Below are positions 1 to 19,900 of a stretch of DNA of 64,000 bases, piece by piece (positions within the stretch are counted from its first letter, which is position 1; every line of letters starts with the position of its first letter). Below the pieces are notes generated by a model. The model saw nothing but the letters and a program-made list of their open reading frames with translations. It was not told where the DNA came from and made no database searches. Source of the DNA: Membranipora membranacea (Eukaryota > Bryozoa > Gymnolaemata > Cheilostomatida > Membraniporidae); NCBI GenBank assembly GCA_914767715.1, contig OU612071.1:11267493-11331492 (forward strand). The letters run 5' to 3'. The translations under genes were made by a program, and so were the position numbers.

Positions 1-402
1 TCTACTGAAAGAAAATCTGGAGCAGAACAAAACGAGTTAGATTGTCTCTATGAAAATAACACAGCTCATCCAAGCCTGACATGGCCATACATTTGTCATC
101 CTCTCATACAGTACAGGACCTAGCCTTGAGCTGTACCGGTGTCTTGCTATTGAGATGCTCATCTGTGAAGCTTGCTCAGTGGGTGTATCAAGGCTAAACA
201 ATCAACTGCTAAAGAATTTCCAAACAGGCATTGAATTCCAATTATTATGACCCGGCTTTGACACAATGTAATTACCGGCTGCGCAGCTGCTGTTATTATG
301 CACTTTTTATGTGACAACACGACGACGACAAGAAGACACGACAGCGGCCTGATTGTAATAAGAATATCAGAGAGCGAGTCATACAAACGCCTGGTGTGAA
401 AT

Positions 403-432
403 CAGAGACTATAGATATATCTATAGTCTCTG
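403..432. repeat. Perfect 30-bp palindrome
   Basis: Two 15-nt arms starting CAGAGACTATAG meet with no spacer. The flanks are also partly symmetric (gtgaaat on both sides). A diverged copy with the same arm start lies at 13385-13425, so this is a dispersed foldback family and not a chance hairpin. Confidence 0.7.
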
Positions 433-1560
433 GTGAAATTGCAGCCTCAGGGATCGTGAGTTTTTTTTTTATTCCCTACAAAAAACAGCCGAAGGTCAAA
501 TATCTCATCAAGAGTGTTGTCAAAACACATTCGGCTGCAAGCTTTGATAACTCAGGTGATATCGCAGTCAGATATGCGCTTGTTCTCACAAAGTTCTAGT
601 TTGGCTCCGAAGACTGATTATGTGAAATATAGGAAGGCAGCTGTTGCCAACGAACAAAGTACATTCATTAATGATAGAAATATAGCTGTGAGATTGCCAT
701 GATAAGATACCAAAAATAACCGGCATCATTTTGTTCAATCTGAAATACAAGGTCGGCAGCAAAATTATACTACCATCATATAAGCTCTCGGTGAACCACA
801 AATATTCCGTGTTGTCTGTGAGTTTAACCCAAACCAAACCCACTCATCATGTTCATGAAGTGTAAAAAACAAGATTCCACTCAATGACTATGTAGGTGGA
901 AATGTGATATTTTGGTTTGAACTTGCGACCTCTCAATGCTAGACTAGTTTTCAATGCTAAATGGAAAAAGCAAATTCCTACAATCAACATAGCATTGTTT
1001 GTGATCATGTGGGCTTGCAATGCCTATATCCACAAAACCGGTTTTTTATCAATAGGACAATTTTTTATCGCCTGTTTCAATCATTGGATGACTTCCGAAG
1101 CTGTATCCAATCAGATTTTATCATACAAACAAGTTACACTGCAGATTTTTCCTGGGTTAAATGGTGTATGATATGATGTATAGATGCCTTTACAATAACC
1201 CAACAACTTCTATGAAAAGAGTGTGGAAAAACAAGCAGAGATGGCATAGCCTCTTAGATAAATATTACAAAAGGATGTATAAAAATGCTGAGGGCAAAAA
1301 ACGCAACGCAAGATGAACATCCAGATAATAATGCATACAAGTAACATTCCTTCTTATTAATAGATCAAAATCGAACAAAATTCACATAGTGTAGATAGAT
1401 AGAGCTTTCATACAGATACAGCTGATATATTAGATCTAGTTAGCCACTCCTTATCTGGTTACAGCGCCAGTGCTGAGCCAGGCATGGGGAGGCAGTACCT
1501 TACACAAGCAAAACTTATGGAACTAGACCATGCAGCTATGAGTAGTGGTAGAGTACGTCC

Positions 1561-1647
1561 TAGCCTGTCTTGACAAGCTGTTTGGTGGGGGGGGGGACAA
1601 AGCTTACTCCCCCCTCCGACCGAACAAAGATGTTCGAGAAAGGCTAG
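1561..1647. mobile_element. Foldback MITE, family TAGCCTGTCTTGACAAGC
   Basis: The terminal inverted repeats read TAGCCTGTCTTGACAAGC on the left and a diverged reverse complement ending AGGCTA on the right, around a poly-G core. Other members lie at 33578-33627 and 34233-34310, and a single arm at 50785-50810. It is non-coding. The repeat arms are seen directly; the MITE label is inferred. Confidence 0.65.
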
Positions 1648-2022
1648 GTACGTTGTAGTGTTAGAAGGTGACATTATGCGCGCAGTGGGGTGTCACCCAT
1701 TAGGTTACGATGAATTGTTATACCAGAAGTCGGCTATATAAAGGGTACATGTATTGTAGATATTACATTACCGGATACCGATAGGCATTAAATAGTTTAT
1801 CTATGGCAGTAGTAGTAGGTAGCAGTATAGCTCATAATCATATCATGTAACTTTTAGTGTCTTATGTTATTGAAGGCTCAGCCTTGGCCAACTTTTACGT
1901 TTTATGTGTGTCCAGATTTGTAAGAATGATACTCAGTTTTTTGTGCACCTCTATTTGTTAGATTTGTATTTAGCATGACGTGTTTACTCTACCCTCAAAC
2001 TGTCACTATCATTTCTCCCCAG

Positions 2023-5000
2023 GATATTTTTGATAAAGGTGACACTAATGCTGATGGTGTGATTAGCTTTGAAGAGTATTTACAAATGATGGGCGCTGCC
2101 CCAGACGGCCACCATAAGTATGAATGCATGTCTAGGTCCTGGGGCTACACATTTGACTATGCTTTCAATGTTGTGATTGTTTCTGCATGCTTACCCCCCT
2201 CCTGCACAATCTATCTACTCATGAATGTTTTTGCATGGGGAAATAGAAGTTTGATTATGGAGCCAGCACTATTTTGATAGTCTTCCACATGTAGGAGAAT
2301 AATATCATTGATTGTTTCCACTATTCTGTTTACGCAATGTTTGGGTGACAGATAATGATAAATTGGCATAGGAACTAATTTAAGAATATGTTTGACGCAT
2401 CTCCCCATCTCTGTATGGATTGTTGTGACAAAAAAGTCAGAAACAGGGAACTTTATGCAACAATTAATTTATCGATAGAAATAAAAATATGCAGTGCAAA
2501 ACAATGTTGTGCAGCACAGCTCTACAATAGTTGAGTGGATTGTTTCTCTTAATCTGCTTTGAACGGACAATCTATGAGCAGGTACACTCAATTTCTTCCA
2601 AGCCACCAACAAGATCGCAACTATCACTGACACTTGGGAGGAATTGTATACAGCACAAACTGATGTTTCACCTTTACACTTTATATCAGTAACCTGACTC
2701 TGTTGTGGTGAACTCTCTCTTTCAAAGAACACAACACTATGATTATACTTCTTGATTTAGATACCCTCAATTTGCGCACTCACCTTACAGGAAAAAAGGA
2801 GGGCAACTCCAGGTGCTGGCAAATTTAATCCTATGCAATAATGAGATCAGAGAGAGTGGGATATACCCCTCCCACCCTCCCTGATGAGAAAGGAGATAAT
2901 TGCGCTATGCTCTCTATTTATGCTTTGATTGTAGACTATATTTGACACAGCCGACACCTCCGGTGATGGGCAGATAACTCTTGATGAGTATAAAAAAGTC
3001 ATGACCTCGACTCCCCAGAATGTGCATTCGTAAGCTCTTCATTCAATTTACAGCAATTCCATTTTTTCTGTCCTGTGAATGCTTAATTTATTTGCCTGAT
3101 TTCACTTCTCTTCTGCCGCATGATCACAAAATTCCCAGTAACCTAAATCAGCACCATTTTAAGATTAAGGTGTATGGGAGCTACTTATTCAAGTAATTTG
3201 CTGAATTCAAACCCTGAACGTTCTAATAATGTCTAGCTTGCGTATCCAAGGTGATTGGATATGAAGCGGTAGTAGTTAACTCCAAAGGACTTGGATACTT
3301 GCTCTAAGACAACTCCATAGAGAGTTGAAGGCATGTGCGGTTTGTCTTTGCTTCCTTGTTCACTCGTCAAGTCACTGTACAAACATAATTGTCATTGTTA
3401 TTAAAAGTTAAAAAGAATTTTCTTGACATCATTGCTCAATATTGATCTATCATTCAAAACAAATTAAGTTCAGAGAGAGGACAACTCCAAGGTACAGTAC
3501 CGATTTCCGAGCCCTGACATACCTTGCCTGCTTGTATGTTTATTGTGATGGTATTCATTTGACAGCGAGTCAGCTCTGAGGCGTGTATGTAAAAGCTTCG
3601 ATAAGAATGGCGATGGTACAATCGATAAGGCTGAGCTCAAGGCCGTCTTCGACGAACTGGGCCGTGATCTCTCAGACTCGGTAAGCTACTGATATTTATA
3701 TATTTATTTATTTTCTTTTTTGCTTTTACTTTATTCAAGGGGGATTCTTTTTAGCAGTTTTATGCACCAAGTAAAACAGAATTTTAATTCATGTTAACAT
3801 CTTTGGAGGGAGGATTTTAAAATTTAACAAACAACAAGAAAGGTTTTTATGTCGAGTGAGCGTTACAAAGCTACTAGGGATAGAATGAGTTAATAGCTCA
3901 TACAGATCAGATCAGTATATATATTGATTATGTGACATGTCCTGTCTGTAAATCTAAAGCTATCCAATGAGATACAGCAGAATCCTCTACATATGGTCGA
4001 TCATCATTGTTGACTTCAACTTCTTGCTCAGTAAAAACCAAAATCAAGTTAATTAAATGGAAAAATATTTGCTGCACAAAACCGGCAATTCTGCATATCC
4101 CTATCATTGGGACATGTGACGCTGTCTGTGACATCTAGATTGGTCTGTAATTCGATGAGCATTTAGGTCGTCTGTTTCATAAGTTGATCATCACAAACTG
4201 ACATTCCCAATTAACTTAGTATGTGCACTTTGTGCAGTGATCAAAAATATTCTGCACAACTTGAATTGACCTTTTTATAAGGAATTCAGTCTCTAATTGC
4301 TTTCAGAATCATGAAAATATTAAAGAATAGTCTGAGGGTAGGTGGGGTGTTAGGAGAAGATTTTTCTACAAAGCAGATTTGGAAATTTTTATACACTCAA
4401 ACTTTGATGTCTGTCAGGCTAACTTGGCAGCTATTCGTTCCTGTGGGAAAATTAATTGATATAATTTGCCCTACATTTTATCATAGCTACACAGTAAGTG
4501 ACAGCTTGATAGAGGGCTACCTCTCTATACGAACAAAATTAGTATGCAGATATTAGTTTGAGTGCTCATACAGAATGTGCTGGGAATTTTGTAAAGTGAA
4601 CACAGGTACATTGTAATGCTGATATGAAGAAAGATAATCCGTCAGAAAAATTTTGACACTGGCCTAGTTTGCTTTTTGAAATATGCTAATCAAAACACTC
4701 AAGATCTTGATAATATGCTGTGAGATAGTTTTATTAGGAGCTAGAGGGGCTTATCTATCTCTTACATTCTCAAGAAATGAATAATCAATGGGAATGTAAA
4801 CTAATTCAGGGGAGCTTCTATAACTTGGAAGCAAAATTGAGATCATAACATGGCCTTCCTGTAAAAAAGTCGCTGGGTGACCAATCCGCACTATGAAAAC
4901 TCCAACATCGGTATATGATCAAGACAAGCTGACTTTTAGAGACTCTGAGTTCCAATTGGTCCCCAGTTTAGCTGATTTATTGGCCCTGATTGGTTGGATA

Positions 5001-5218
5001 GGCTAAAGCATGCCAACCAATCAGAGCCATCATAAGGCTAGCCCATGTGCTGCTGGTGCAATATGGGTGCTGGTTTGGGGGGTTCAACCAATTAATTCAT
5101 AGAATCCTACTTTTTTCAGGACATCGAGAGAATTATGAAGATGACCGACAAGGATGGTGATGGCTCGATCGACTACAATGAGCTCTGCCAACAGGTCTTT
5201 GGACAATCATGCGATTAA
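2023..5218 (+). CDS. Calmodulin-like EF-hand protein, 5' incomplete
   Basis: Exons 2023-2117, 2791-2812 (22-nt microexon), 2935-3029, 3566-3680 and 5120-5218 (stop TAA 5216-5218) give 141 aa in one frame with GT-AG junctions. There are four EF-hand loops: DTNADGVISFEE, DTSGDGQITLDE, DKNGDGTIDKAE and DKDGDGSIDYNE. All have Asp at position 1, Asp at 5, Gly at 6 and Glu at 12, so all four should bind calcium. The length is close to calmodulin (149 aa), but the linkers differ and the protein ends after loop 4 with VFGQSCD, so it is calmodulin-like and not calmodulin or troponin C itself. The first exon, with the start codon, was not found. The role is presumably cytosolic calcium sensing; the partner is unknown. 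It is convergent with WDR5. Confidence 0.85.
4988..5026. repeat. Short inverted repeat with CCAAT-like arms
   Basis: CTGATTGGTTGG and its exact reverse complement CCAACCAATCAG are separated by 15 nt, in the last intron of the calmodulin-like gene. It is probably a degenerate foldback element. No function can be shown. Confidence 0.5.
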
Positions 5219-7393
5219 CTAACAGATTATCTTGGAGGTCATTGATCTGCATTTATAAACTTTCTTCTTTTGTTTAATTTTTTTATTTCCATGTTCTCTC
5301 TTTTTTTAAATAGGCTAAATAAGATTTTAGGCAACTGCAATAGATACCATCCCGAATCAATATAGCGTTGTGTCATTCTGAACGCTCAGAAACCTGTTTC
5401 CACGTGCTTTGCACAGCATTAGTGTTTGCTAATTGCCGGCGAGATGCAGAAAAACTTGACTTGAGTGACCAGATTGACACAAATACTGCTATGCTAGCAA
5501 GGAGGCTCCCTCTCTGATGTATGAGAGAGTATAAATTCTCAATGTGATGAGTCTATATTTTGATATTTTCAGTCAGATATATTATTTAGTCTGCTTTAGA
5601 TGGATTTAGTTGCGTTTAGGTACTGTTAGTACAATCAGGTCTATAATCACAGCAAGATATATTATTATAATAATAAAATCCTGATCAAAGATCAAAAGAA
5701 CACACTACATGTACTTTAGCATCTATGAATCTGTAGTGCTGCAATGTCTTAGTATATCAAATCAAAGTATCTAAACTTGGAGAGGCAGCTGCAAAATGAG
5801 ATTCAGTACAATTAATTGCTTCTATCTACACTAATAATAAGTTTTAATTGCAATGACATATTAATCATCCATTATGAATACATCTGCCCCTCTATAAAAA
5901 GTGGAACACTAATCTTTGCCATGGGGGGGGGGGGCAAGAGTCTGGGGGTCTCACACTAATCTTTGGTTTCTTTGGTGGTGCTAGATTAGCCTGCCCAGGC
6001 TACAGCTGGATGATGTATCAATAATGATCAGCAACCATGAAAGAAAGATTCAAACGAAACTGAGTATGACAACAATGGGCGTCCCTTACGTGAGCTGTGG
6101 TTGATAATGTAATGCCATCACCAGCCGTTTGAGTTACCTAAATTGTAGGCAGCCTCATAGACACTGCTGACAAGCAGAGATTGAAATCTTTTTTCTCCAC
6201 ATGTGACATATAATGCCGAAGATTTTGTGAATGTCTGTTTTGTGCTGGCATTCTTCACACACCTCAAAATAATGAACAGACTTAGATCTGCAATCAGAGA
6301 ACTCTTATTAGAATAGAGTTGTCACGCATATCCCAACCTGCTGTTACAACCGCCATAACTGCCCATATCCTCTCTGGATAATGGATTAGCGCAAAATATT
6401 CACTTAGTGATCCTGAAGAGAGATTTGCAAACCTGCAAAACTCAGCGCATGTGAAGAGACCATCTTACAAACTTCATTATGAAGATGTTAGCATTTGGCT
6501 CAATTCTCTGCAGACTTAATCAAAAACTATCATGATAGTCAACATTAATCAGTACATCTCCTTTCCTGCCAATCATAAGCTATAGCTCTTGGGTCCCAGG
6601 TGGAGAGACATGCACAGACACATGTTACACAAACTTATATAATAACTTGATCATTATTTTGAGTTTGATGAAAATTAACATTATTATAAATGTCTGCGAC
6701 CAGACAGGAACTATTAACTTGATGAGTTGAGATGTTATTTTATTGGAAATTCTGTAGAAGTGTATTAGATATCTTACAATGAGGTCTACAAAAAGAATGT
6801 TGTGTGTATGTACATAATAGCTAAATAATAATAATACTAACACTATTTGTAGCTTGAGTTCTAAGGCTGTTTAGATGGTGGTGTGTGGTAGCGGATCCCC
6901 AATTCCCTCCGATCAAATCAGCCTTGGAACAAGAGCTATGCTGTAATACAGACTATATGATTCCACTTGTAAATCTGAGGAAGTTTTGAGGGATTTGTTA
7001 TACATAGAAAACTTCTCCTAAGATTTGTGAATGAAAGTGTGTAATAGACATAAGGGTTATCCACTATTATGTGTGTATCTTAGTTCTACATTCTAATCGT
7101 TCTGTGGTCACACAAAATCATAATTTACGCATTCGCATCTAATCATGTGATTCTGATAAATGACATTGTTTTCTCCATCAGAGGGAACAAATTTTCCAGC
7201 TAATTGGCAGTTAATGGTAGCTCCCAATAATATCATCCATGTGTGACGAGCCATAGCTGTCGACAAGTTCTGCTGAATCCATGGGAGATAAGGCTGACTG
7301 TGCAAGCTACTATTCTACATGTATAAGATACTGTACACATAGACTTAGAACTGAGTAGTAGAGTATAATATAGTCGTGATACGGGTGGGGGGG
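5219..7393. other. Convergent intergenic region
   Basis: This is the 3' intergenic space between the calmodulin-like gene (+) and WDR5 (-). It holds the presumed 3' UTRs and a poly-G run near 5923-5934. I see no further coding exon or RNA gene. Confidence 0.5.
5672..5677 (+). terminator. Candidate polyadenylation signal of the calmodulin-like gene
   Basis: AATAAA lies about 450 nt after the stop codon. It is one of several AT-rich matches, so only a candidate. Confidence 0.35.
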
Positions 7394-14293
<6,900 letters not shown>

Positions 14294-16925
14294 GGTGCTG
14301 AAAGAGGCAGTCAAGTCCAATATAATTGGTCGATCCTCCCGCCTCCGACGCGGTACAGACGAATCACGTCAAACTCAAACTGCAGAGATACAATGAAACA
14401 TGTGAGTTGATCACAATCGCGCTGTTATATCACACTAAACTCATGAATATGATTTATATATATATATATATAAATAAATGTCTTCATAACAGTAGAGTAG
14501 TCATTCATTCATTAATTGAGGTGATATTTTGAAGGACGGAGGTAAAGAATAAGATAGAATTTTCACATATAACACAGACATGTTATCTATGCTTTATGTT
14601 GGCTGTCTGAAGTTAACTAAGTCCCATCATCTGACTTACTTACTTAACTCAAACTGTTTGCTTACTGAATTGCTTGCCTTTATTTAATTTTTAACTTTAC
14701 TACTACACTTACACTCAAGTCACTCACTGTAATGTTGTCTCTTTACTTACTATGGATGGTTTTGACCTTAACTTGAGGGAATTGGAACAGTCAAATGTAT
14801 TTTTCTCACAAGATGAATGATCTGAGATGATATTTGTCTCACTGATTTCCCAGTGTAATTCTCTTTTCTAGCAAATATTGAAAAGCACAGGTTAAAACAA
14901 AGCCAGTGAGTGATTTTTTCCTTTTTTCACTTAACTTTCCTTCTTCACTAAAGCAAGCATGCCTTGTTTCCTGTTGCTCATGCGTAGTGGAAACACAAAC
15001 AAAATACATTTACATAAGATTGTGCTTTCAGCTCTTTTTATACCTTCATTCTTTATCAAATGTCTTATTTTGGAACAAATGATAGTTGTTAATAACCATG
15101 TGATTAGAATATATCAGTATGCATCCATTCTTGAAGAAATGAGGATATTTTGATAAACAATTTAGTTAAGAGTAGTACCATGTGATATGAATAAGCCAAT
15201 CAATGGCTCGGAAATAAAAATGCCAACTCAGCCATCTTCATTTTCCAAACAGCTTTCACACAGGAAAGGCTGAAAAACCTTTGTGTGAAGGTAACCACTT
15301 TGTATGATGGATTGATCTGAAACTATAGTGATTCAATTCCCTGTTCCCGAATGAAGCAGAAATAAATGTTTAAAAGACAATTTTATCTCCATAAGCTCTG
15401 TTTTAGGCCATTTCTTTATCCAGCTGGGTCATGTGACTGGCATTAGCCAATGAGATTCTAGCTTTACTGACTCTGCCCTATATAAAGGCTACACAAGTCT
15501 GAAGTCAGATTTTCGCAGCTATGCAGAGTGAGGGGACTACGGCTCAATCGTTATCATGATATGGATTCTGGCAGCCATCCACAGGAATAGTTCAGCTAAA
15601 CCTACTTGGCAACATCTGCTACTCGGTATAAAATAACACGAAAGCTTGTTACCTCCTCTGAGCCTAAGATATGTCATAAAAGACTGGCTACTAGAAATTT
15701 CCCGACTTCCTTTCTTTTGAATGAATGTCGCGCCATTTTTCAGTTGTCAAACATGACGGCGTATTGCTTGTCTCTATTACAGTAATTATGAATTTGCAGG
15801 GATATGTTCTTGTTGGCTGAGCCAGGATTAGTAAGGCTGCTCGAATACATGTCTATGGATATATATGGAAAGAGGTTTGTGTAGTACTAGTAGACTACGC
15901 TCACCGCATTCACTCACTAACCATTACTATTAAAATGTAGAAAGACGATTACTGGATATTGCATTCTTACTACGCGCAGTTCACAGATACAACCTTTCGG
16001 ATTACTCATTGGATATAGCTGTATATATCTTTTGCTATCTGCTGCATTCAACATTATCGATTCCATTGTGGATAGTTGTATCAAGTTGGCTGAGCAGCAG
16101 TGTCAGTGTTGTGAGTGTATGGAAATGAACACTATTAATAGTCTTGGACTGGAGCATTGAATAATAATCAAGTCCTTCAGCTACTTTTAAGACTACATAA
16201 CATACATATTACTCTGCTGATTTGTAATGACATACCATACATACATGCATAGAGTGTCTAAGAATGATGATGTAAACAACATACATTACAAATAACAGGA
16301 GAAGTTTGGAATGATTTGTAATATTGTAACTGTTTATTATGCACACTATCAGCTAGGATACTCCCACATACACAGAAGTCATTATTACATTTAGGCTCTG
16401 GGCGCTTCAGACTCGATTGGATTTCATGATGTTGGTCATCTGATCGAATTTAACTGTGTAGCACTGTTGGTGAATCTAAGTTCATTGAGTAACCTGTTCT
16501 GGTGCACAGTTATTAAGAATTGTTTGTTTGTGCTTTACCCTGTCATGACATACAGGTATCGGATTAGCGACATGTCTGGCATCGTAACGTGATGAGGCAA
16601 AGAGTTGATATGCGGTATTCCACGGATGTATAAGATTCTGATGTGGTTTTTGTCGTGGATGAGCTGGTGTGATTTGTTTGAAGTTCTGGTATCTTGTTGC
16701 TTGCTTGTTGCCGAAACCGCTATCAACATCCCGATATCATGGAAGTTTCATGGTTGTGTTAGAAGAATTGCAACTTCTCAGTTGTCAATTTGTTATCTCG
16801 TATGGTATTTCTATTTACAGGTTGGTAAACTCTGGTAGAACTGCGACCATAATACAATTAAGGGAGCAGCAGATTTAACTGCTGTCTCAAATTTTCCTGT
16901 TGTATTGGCTACATAATCTGACAAT
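14294..16925. other. Divergent intergenic region between WDR5 and the BET gene
   Basis: The two start codons point away from each other, 2.6 kb apart. The region should hold both promoters and the BET 5' UTR, possibly with an intron. It contains a short (TA)n run near 14457-14472 and a CCAAT/TATA pair at 15445-15488. I see no other gene. Confidence 0.6.
15445..15488 (+). promoter_or_regulatory. Candidate core promoter, CCAAT box plus TATA box
   Basis: AGCCAATGAG at 15445-15454 is followed about 30 nt later by CTATATAAAGG at 15478-15488. This would place a start site near 15515 on the plus strand, upstream of the BET gene. The spacing is typical of a TATA promoter. Its link to the BET gene needs a spliced 5' UTR and is not shown. 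Confidence 0.4.
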
Positions 16926-19900
16926 ATGGTAAGTAAGCCAAAGCTTATCTTTAGTGTTAGTGCTAGGACATGGGATGTGATCATGTTGGAGCTGAGGAAA
17001 AATGCAAAACCACATACTGCTATGCTTGGTGTTGCTTGTTGTTTGGAAATGACAGTATGTGTACCATTCAAAATCTTAAATATGCCAATTTTCATATCAT
17101 ACAAGTTGACAAAAAGTTTCAATGTACATATTATACAACGAATAAGATTTCATATTATGTCCTGGAGATACATGTAGTTATTTGTATTTAACAGACAGCA
17201 GAGCAGCAGCCAGTATCTACAGAGGAGGTGGATACTCCTACATCACCCACCGCACCCCCTGGTAACCCTCCTCCACCCCCATACTCAGGTCAGTCATGAG
17301 TTTATCCTCTCTCCATGTAAAACTGCATTCTAGCCTTTTTTTTTGAAAACCAAATAATTTTCCTGGCAAGCTCATTCATTGTCTATCCAAGGCTTTAGAC
17401 ACTCACAATCGTCATTTTTCTAAAGTTGGAACGAGCATCATTATATAGATCTAATCGAGTCAACCTTAAAAATGTATACATTGTCTGGTCTGGTTTTTAT
17501 TTTGTCCCTTTTTCCATTTGTCAGGGCGTAATGGTAAGCAGACTAACTCACTGAAGTTTATACAGAACACAGTAATGAAGGCTGTATGGAAACATAACTT
17601 TGCCTGGCCTTTTCACAAGCCAGTAGACTGTGTACTACTCCAGCTACCAGTAAGTAATCTTATTATAGTGATAATCATGCATACTTAGTATTCACCAGCA
17701 GGAAACTTGAAATTGTTTTTTTTTTCTGCCAAGAAAAAATGTGCAACAAACTGAATGTATAAAAATTCATGGCTTTAAAATGGATCTCCCGCCCTTGTTA
17801 CACCAAGAAGTTATAGTGTATGTAGCCACCAGTGTCACAAGACTAAATATGTTACACGGATTTGTTGTTGGTCGTTTGTCAGTGTTTATGAATTGTGTGA
17901 CTCTGTCGTTCATACAATGTCTGGTTTTTCATTCCTCTATGAGACATGAATAAATATTCATAGGTTTGGGGGATACAGTGATTTATCTCCACTGATGTCA
18001 TAATGACCTGTATGTTCTAAATGTGATATTCTGAATTGACAGGATTACTATAAGATAATAAAGCAGCCTATGGATTTGGGTACAATAAAGAAGAGACTAG
18101 AACATAATTACTACTTTACAGCCAAGGAATGTTTGGCGGACTTTAATCAGATGTTTACTAATACTTATGTATATAATCGTCCAGGGGAAGATATTGTTCT
18201 AATGGCTCAACAACTAGAAAAGGTGAGTTATGGTGATCAGAGGGGATTGCTTCTGCTCCATGTCATGTTAGGGCGCTTCTTGTGTTTGAACCTTTCACCA
18301 GAATGTCAGAGCATCAGTCTCTTAGACCAGGGTGCTGTGAAAAGTACATATATCTAAAATGGAAGCAGATGGGTCTGTAGAACTTGAGTGATATGATTGG
18401 CTTAGGCGCCATCATTAATTTTAAAGTGACATCGGTAAACATAACTAAAATGGTGTTTGGTATTTTTTAGGTTTTCATGTCCAAATTATCACAGATGCCT
18501 TCGACTGAGCAGGATGTTGTACCAACCCCTAAAGGTGCTAAAAAAACAGCTAAAGTTAGACCAGACCTCGGGCCTCCTCCATCGCTACGACCGCATCAAC
18601 AACCAGGTACAGTGTCATCGCTATGTTCTTATTACGCTTAAAATGCAATAAAGTTTCTGTGGTCATATATTATGTGCTCAGTATTTTATTGTATTTCCCT
18701 GTGCTGGGGTCCTACCATTTCCTGGTTGATGGTTTTCATATAGGTTGTAGGTCTTAGAATGTGTGAGGGAGTCAAGGGGATGAAATCTGTTGAAGCCAAA
18801 AATGTACACAATAACATGCTGAATTATTTAATATCTCATTCAAAAAGTTCACAATCATAAGGCTTTGATAATTTTTTATGTTATATTTATAGAGTCGTCA
18901 GCGCTGAGTCCACCCTTAGCTCCTGCCACTGTGACAGCAACCAGTACAACAAGTCACTACCCAACCCCAAAACTAGACCCTCCTGTACCCACAGCGCCGA
19001 AACATGATCTACCCCTACAACCAGCTGTCAATACTCCCAGTATGCCTCTAGCTCCTACTAAAACTAAAAAGGTATGTATGTAAGATCTTCCTACTCCATA
19101 ATGGCTGTGGCTGGCATATCGTGTACAGACAGTAAGTACAGACGGAGTAATTTGCGTGTCCAAACCTTTCCAACTGCTGTAATTATAACAATAATAATAC
19201 CAACTTTTTATCACAAACTTAACATCATATGGATTACGTATCAGGCAACGTATCAGGCAGATCTGGCTGTTTTTAGTTTGTTTTATGCGATGAAGCTGGC
19301 CTAATCCTAGGAGAACAAAACAGTGCTATATGTGTATATAATTTTGTATCTGTGATATGTAGGGAGTGAAGAGGAAGGCTGATACTACTACACCAGTTAC
19401 AGTAGTACCTGTTAGTAAGAAGGATCCTGACTATGCTCCTGATGATACATTATTACCCACCCACTCAGTCAGTCACAGTCATACTCCTGCATCTGGTGCT
19501 GGCAGGCTTACTAATCGGTAAGAGGAGCATGAGAAGTTCTGCTTTACCAGTTGAGAAATTCTCCGTTTTCAATGCATTGTAAATTTGAAAACACAAACAT
19601 GTGGTTCTGTAAACAATGTCCTCTCCTGCAACACCGTCTGCTTAGTGTTATGCACCTGAGGTAATGTTCTCAGAACTTGTCCTTGTTGACAGATGACTTG
19701 CAGGCAAAATAATGGTTTTTTTCCTATGTCATATGAAGACAATATGAGTTCTATAGATAATTAATGTGATATGTTGGGTTTTGATGTGTTAACTTGTAAC
19801 TGTACTTGATTAGAAGGGAGAGTAATAGACAGATAAAGAGACCTAAGAAGGATCTACCGGAGGATAATCCACAGCACTCAAGTAAACCAAAGAAGGGTCG

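Larger units (their letters stand above)
1..2022. other. Intergenic or 5' region, no gene recognised
   Basis: I find no exon I can support here. The stretch holds a perfect palindrome (403-432), a foldback element (1561-1647) and otherwise AT-rich sequence. The first coding exon of the calmodulin-like gene, which should encode the start codon and the entering helix of EF-hand 1, must lie here or left of the window. I could not identify it. Confidence 0.5.
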
